A stretch of DNA of 64,000 nucleotides from Corythucha ciliata. Its lineage: Eukaryota; Arthropoda; Insecta; Hemiptera; Tingidae. The position numbers were made by a program, and so were the translations under genes. How positions within the stretch are numbered: position 1 is the stretch's first letter; the number at the start of each line of letters is the position of its first letter. Below are positions 58,404-64,000 of this stretch, in pieces. The notes under the pieces are model-generated. The model was not told the DNA's origin. It made no database searches and was given only the letters and a program-made list of their open reading frames with translations. The DNA lies in NCBI GenBank assembly GCA_038030265.1, contig CM075942.1, positions 49,194,751 to 49,258,750 on the forward strand. Reading direction: 5' to 3'.

Positions 58404-59210
58404 GCCGGAGTTTTGCGGTCCGGAGGTTTGCGGTCTCCATAAAAAAAGGATAATCCTATACCTGTAAAGGATAGTAGAAAGAAATGCCTTGGAGAACTGC
58501 GGTCATGTCTCTCCCCAGCCTATAGCTCACCTCACCTTCTGTACAATCGTTCCACTGCCGTAGGAACACACAGCTTTGAAATCAATGAGATTGCTTGGTA
58601 GGTCGAGTTGAACTTCTAGGGACCAGTTTGGGATGCTGTAGTTATGCTATTAAAGTTTCGGTCCGTGAATAGGAATAGGAATAGGACAAGAGAGTATGAT
58701 TTTCATCAGTTCTTGTTCGCCAAAATATATGTAGAGTTCTGAGCTACACCTTTAGATAACAGTTAGTATTTAATAACTATGTACCAACATGCAATCACTT
58801 GATTGACTCGATTTTGTCGAGAAAGCGAATGTGACTGACTGTTGCAAACGGATGTTGCGGAGAACGCTCTTGAGTCATTTTATTGGTTTACAATACGATA
58901 ACATCCTAAAATCTAGAGAAATAAGTCACTTCATTCCTATTCACGGACTGAAAGACTGAAACTTTTAACATAGCTATAGCATCCCTAACTAGTCCCCAGA
59001 ACTTCGACTCCACCAACCACGCTTATTTCATTGATTTCAAAGCTGTATGTTCTAATGATAGTGGAACGATTGTACAGAAGGAAAGTTGAGCTATAGGTTG
59101 GGAGACACACGACCGCAGTTCTCCGAGGTTTTTATTTCTGCTACCCTTTGCAGGTATAGGATTATCCTTTTTTTAAGGTGACCGCAAACCTCCGGACCGC
59201 AAAACTCCGG
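58404..59210. mobile_element. ~807-bp fold-back element
   Basis: Starts CCGGAGTTTTGCGGTCCGGA and ends with its complement. The arms match for about 350 bases each (for example GATTGTACAGAAGG near 59067 mirrors 58536-58549), leaving a small centre near 58700-58900. Target site not clear. Non-coding. Confidence 0.85.
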
Positions 59211-62200
59211 ACACCGTATGGGAATGGTGGGGAAGCGTTGCTCTTCTATATAAACGTTACGTTGGTTTAGCTAGCTCGTCGTGAAATTTAATGTCAGGAT
59301 GCTAGGCGGCCTGTGTTGGGTTGCTTGGGGGGGGGGGGGGCCACCAAAGGACCAGCAGCACAAGATGCGATGCCAAGCGGTAGGCGTAGGGGAAAAACCA
59401 CCCAACAGCCTTTTGAAGTCCGCGATAAAAGAGCCTCTATAGTCCGTTCGGGACGATCATTTTTGGCCAGTTTAAGGAGCGCTAGTTGTTTACTCATTGT
59501 CATTGGAGTGATGGTGAAAACTGCCTGCATTGAGCAATGTAGCATTGACCAAGGTACTCATGAAACACGATCGGCTCAAATCGAAACACTCTAGAAAAAT
59601 GACACTATACTTTGGAATGGAAAGAAACCGCGCGTATTGTGTTCGTCGACACTATAGGAATCCGCAAATCTTTGATTCTGACGAGCCGTTAAAGTGGTTC
59701 TTACTTTTTGGTGCCGCCATTTTCAGCAACGTTAGCCACTTTAATAATGTACTCAGAAGCTACACGAATTTCGCCCGCACTTAGTAGCCATGCAATCGAC
59801 AAGTGTGAAGTCCAACGATGAGCATCGATGCACGCTGACCTTTGATGTGTTGTCGAGAAAGTCGGCTGAAAAAAATGAACCCGGGACAGGCTTATGGACA
59901 TCCCTTGGGGGTGAAACCATTAAATTAATCCTCATCCTCTGAGTCTCTCTGTTCTGCCCGAAAATCTGACAATCCACCATGAAATCCCTGCATGCACTTC
60001 CCGGAAGAACTTGATTAGAAAAAATGTCGATTCAGCCTCCGTTTTCAGCTGATTTGGCTCGTAATGCTACTCGAATATCCCGAGAAGCTGTCGAGTAGCA
60101 CATAGCGCTGCTGCTTCTTTTACACTTTTCAGATGACCGACCTCCTTAATTGGTCTCGAAAGCCACAAATTTCATATTTTTCATCAGAATTCTCGAGAAA
60201 ATTTCGCTTCGTCACACGGTGTTTTCCATTTATATAAAATTCTGCTCTAGCGCAGTTCATTTCCACTTGTCCTCTCTGAATTAAAACACATGTGAACAGA
60301 GAAGACAGGTGAAAATTAATTGCTCCGAATAAGAATTTTATGTAAATGGGAAACGCTATAAGTGTCTAGAGCGACATTGCTGACGCCACTAGCCAAACTG
60401 TTGTAATTTTAAACCAAAAGATACAGGAGTGGTTGAGTACCTTCGCCAAAAAGTGTTTTCACGGTAAACCCCCCCCCCCCCCAACTAAGCTTTGCTTGTC
60501 CGTCGTCGTCAGTTCGTATAATTTTTGACAAGCTGACAAGCATTTAACAAGGCAAACTCTTCAAAAATTAAGCTTTCGCGCAGCGTCAAGTTTATAATAA
60601 TCAAGAAAGTTTTTGAAAGTACCCCTCCCCACCCACCCATCCATCACCAATCTTTGGTGAATTCCTTCCCCTAAGGCACAACTACCCCCCCTCCCCCCCG
60701 ATACCACCGGTTTAATATTACCGGAATAAAACAGACGTGGGCGAGTATTATAAGGGTTTTTAGTTGACAAACATTATAGTCTCACGGAATACTTCTTCGA
60801 CCAGGGAAAGCTGATACATTGAGATTCATGATATTGTTAATGGTTTTCCTCTGTTTTAAAAGGGACATCAGCCTGGGGGGAGATTTCTGGAAAAAAAAAA
60901 AAAAAATAGAGCGGCGGGTTTTTCGGGGGTTTAAAATGAAATCTCTGGAATAGAGAGGAAAAAAGGTTTGGTGAGAGAGGATTCTGTATGTTTCATTATC
61001 TGGCGTGATTGTGTGTATACCCTGCCATGCCTCTCCATCGTTAGTTGTCTCGCTCTTCTCTCTCTCTCAATTTCGAGTTCAAACAGGGGGATTTTAATTA
61101 ATAATGGTTTAATCCTACGGTAAGGGCTGCGCGCTTGCCCTTTTATTTTGTAGCAACGAAAGCAAAATAATTAATATTTTATGATTAGCGAACGTTAAAA
61201 TTTTCCGCACGGTTTAGTTCCAATAAACTTCAGAGGGCTTATAGTTGGACCCTTCCTGCGTTGGAAGATAACGCAGATTGGAAAGGTGTTGAGGGGATTG
61301 GGGGGGGGGCGTTATTGAAGAATATTCGGCTATAAATCGTTTATGCTAGCTCGAACGATGTGCAAAAAGGTAATTTTCTCTACCATCTTGCTCAAACAAG
61401 TTCCTTTTTTTTTCTAACAGAAAAAAAAACACACACACAAAGTTTCCCAGCGCGTTTTAATCAGTCCCCAGAAGGAGTCAGAGAAAAGGGGAAGTGACAC
61501 ACAGAGGACTAATTAAATGTTGACGCCTCGAGGTACGTTTCTCAAAGCGCTTTTAACCATTAGCAAGGGCATGGTACGACGGGGAAGGGAAACATGAGAC
61601 CCACGATGACGGTTTGACGGTTGGAAGGGTTGTAAGACCATTGGAATGGCTGGAGAGGGGTGGTTGGTTGGGAGTTTGGTGCAGAAACGAGGCGACTGTC
61701 ATTTCACTGTTTCGCGTGGTTTACGGGAGTATAGCTCAAAGGTTGCCGTTCTCAAAGAGGCATAATATTCATGAAAAAAGTATTTCCCATCTGCTCAGGG
61801 TATGAAACTTATTACCCTGATAAAAATGTGTTTGGTGCTTAAAAATCGTATGTACAAGTATTATAATTCATATTAAAGCCCAAACCATGTAGTTAGTGGC
61901 TCCAGCACTAGAGAACGTTGGGTGCTCGTGCACTGATTTCCCCCTGAAGTCCCCCTTACCATTTTATTTAAAAAAATGAAATTCTTTCATAAAAGCGTCA
62001 TTTTTTATGCTACAGATTTTTGAGTATCCTCATCACCTAGGGGATAGTTCAAGGCTCACTTTTTCACCAGCTTACGATTCACGAAAATTCATTGTTCGAA
62101 GACATTACTCATGGACGTGCGAGTAAGAAATTAAAACCTTTCGAAACGTGAGATTTGGTGAGTTTTTTTGTTTTTTTTACCTCGGAAAGAAAATCTTCGA

Positions 62201-62833
62201 GGGCGGAAGAAAATAGGGTGACAAATTATGTTTCACGGTGGAAGCTAAAAGTTGCGTTCCCCTCCTCTAAACCTCCTCCTCCCAGCCCATTCATACTAAA
62301 CCTTTAACGAGCTGTGAAATTGCCGTTAAGATTTATTTTCCGTGTCTGCCGCGAAGTGGGAGAGAGAGAAGTAAAAAAAAAAAGTTCAGATTCCCGAGCA
62401 AGTCAAGAAGAGAGCCCCCTCGACTTCGGATATCGGACGAAATTACATAAACCCCCATCGGAGTTACATACGCCCCAATTGGTTTGCCCGAGAAATTGAG
62501 CGTTGGCTGGTGAAAATAACAAGGTAGAACACGACATCACACCCTCCCCCACGTGTCAAATCACTCCCCGGGGAATTTCATTGTGTCCTTCCACACACCA
62601 AGAACTCGCGTTTAAGACGTTTTAGTCGAGGGTCTCCGATATACTGATTACATTTTGTTTAGAAATCGAAACAATCATCGCGAACTGTGACGTTAATTCA
62701 AGAAAGTATAGTGGGAACAAACGGTAGGAGTGGAACTTTCTCTCGCGGTGGACAGTGTTACCATGACTAGCTATTTCAAAGTGCAGGAAACCCGAAAATC
62801 GAGCGAATTTTGAACCGACGCTTGCGTTTCAGG
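59211..62833. other. Intergenic; one small hairpin repeat
   Basis: At about 60214-60360 a nested inverted repeat (TTTTCCATTTATATAAAATTCT and its near-complement AGAATTTTATGTAAATGGGAA) forms a ~147-bp hairpin. Homopolymer runs: G at 59329-59340, C at 60470-60482. Nothing else supported. Confidence 0.4.
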
Positions 62834-63580
62834 CAGGGATGTGCCACGTAATTTACACCAATTCTTTACAGCATTGTTTACGCGCAAACAATGGCGTAAT
62901 TTAAAGTGACTTTTTTTTTACTGTAAACATATTTGTGTAAAGAATGTATAAACATTGAAACTGCAGTGGAGGCTCGTGACCTCTTGATCAGGTGGAGCAC
63001 GTCATCAAAATATGAGCGGAATGTGAAAAACATAATAATATTGTACTCGTAATTCAAGATTTCACGGATTCGGAAAATCCAGAATAACTTTAGAATAAAG
63101 TTTAGGCTTCGGACTAATTCGCCATCGAAAGTTGACTAAGAACACAAGAGCAAAATAGGTGCGTCACACGAGAAAGAGCTGCTTGGACTTCTTAAGCGTG
63201 CAAGTTTACTGAAAGGAGAGGCTATTACACCCCCCTCCTTTCAATCCTCCATAAAGTGTAATATTCGCCTAATTTACAAATCAGGGTAGTCAAATGACGA
63301 ATTTTCACGTAATTACTACAAAAAAGAACAAAACTAAAAGTACCCGAAAAACTACAGACGTATGAACCAACCCAGAAAACTATAGATCCAAAGGAAAAGC
63401 AGCGGACCTACAAGAAAAGCTGTAAATCGGGCATTACTGAAAACAGCCGACAACCGCTGTTACGCACTTGACATAACCTAAAATTACCTTCTTATGAATT
63501 GTTGACATTGTTTACGTAATTTACATTGTTTACGCGTAAACTGTAAAGAATCATTGGTTACCCGTAAACGCACATCCCTG
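62834..63580. mobile_element. Non-autonomous hAT-type element (747 bp)
   Basis: Starts CAGGGATGTGC and ends GCACATCCCTG, with inner blocks around TTTACACCAATTCTTTACAG also inverted. A perfect 8-bp duplication, GTTTCAGG, flanks it (62826-62833 and 63581-63588). This is the textbook hAT insertion signature. No transposase. Confidence 0.9.
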
Positions 63581-64000
63581 GTTTCAGGCTTCTTTGACAG
63601 GTTTTCCAAGTCGTTCAACCAATCGGAGACCTCCATAGGCCGCCTTGAGAACCGAGAAAGTCTATTCAAACCATTGTCATCATATCAAAACGCTTATTTT
63701 AGGCCAATTTAATAGTCACCTCTGGCATTGAATTCACCCGAGCCCATCCGCGTTTCAAATTTGAAAGACTGGCTGACGGGAAAAAATTCTGTCTAATGGA
63801 TGGATTGATTTTTTTTTACGGAATTTCGGAATCGCTCAATGATTTTTATGATTATAGATTATATTTATTTCAATAACTTCAAACGCGATTGAAAGGGAAA
63901 AGGTGTAAGTGGTTACAATGAGAGGGATCTCACATACTACGACATTGGGTAGGAGATGAAATTTCTTGACCGAGAATGGTAATCAACATCCCACTTGCTA

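Overview
The window looks like intron-bearing, AT-rich, repeat-dense nuclear DNA from an arthropod. A sap-feeding hemipteran such as a whitefly or psyllid is my guess, but only from overall style; no housekeeping gene is present to fix the taxon. There are no bacterial features and almost every open frame above 60 codons is noise. The real genes are small and spliced, so they do not show up as long single-frame ORFs.

The main content of the first 48.6 kb is a cluster of short predicted secreted proteins. Exon 1 is a mini-exon of about 42-63 bases that encodes little more than a hydrophobic signal peptide, and it normally ends in phase 0 at a GT donor. Two to three further short exons encode a small, polar, Asn/Asp/Lys-rich mature chain. 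I could assemble complete models on the + strand at 2775, 4980, 8997, 18911, 21747 (weaker), 34618, 39090 and 47727, and on the - strand at 3913, 29776, 42360 and 47507. There are also damaged or partial copies at 1296, 10652, 39898 and 44727. Five genes (4980, 8997, 34618, 39090, 42360) form a tight family: exon 1 is exactly 42 bases, exon 2 exactly 36 bases, and exon 3 carries a DK-start, an Asn-rich middle, a D-x-H-D type motif and a terminal I-D-x-x-x-Q segment. The genes at 18911, 29776, 47507 and 47727 look like distant relatives, with a similar N/D-rich 'I-x-x-N-x-x-N-N' segment. I recognise no known family. Fast-evolving effectors, salivary or glandular peptides, or immune peptides are possible but unproven.

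Around and after the genes the DNA is mostly decayed mobile elements. These include a 1480-bp tandem duplication at the left edge; two 1.5-1.8 kb fold-back elements flanked by TA; a four-copy ~228-bp MITE with 8-9-bp target duplications; two hAT-type non-autonomous elements with 8-bp duplications; one element with a 3-bp TAA duplication; and several other inverted-repeat elements. Three families of ancient degenerate ~30-bp tandem arrays recur. On the - strand there are three or four hammerhead-ribozyme-like motifs of the kind carried by Penelope-like retroelements. From about 48.6 kb to the right end I found no convincing gene.
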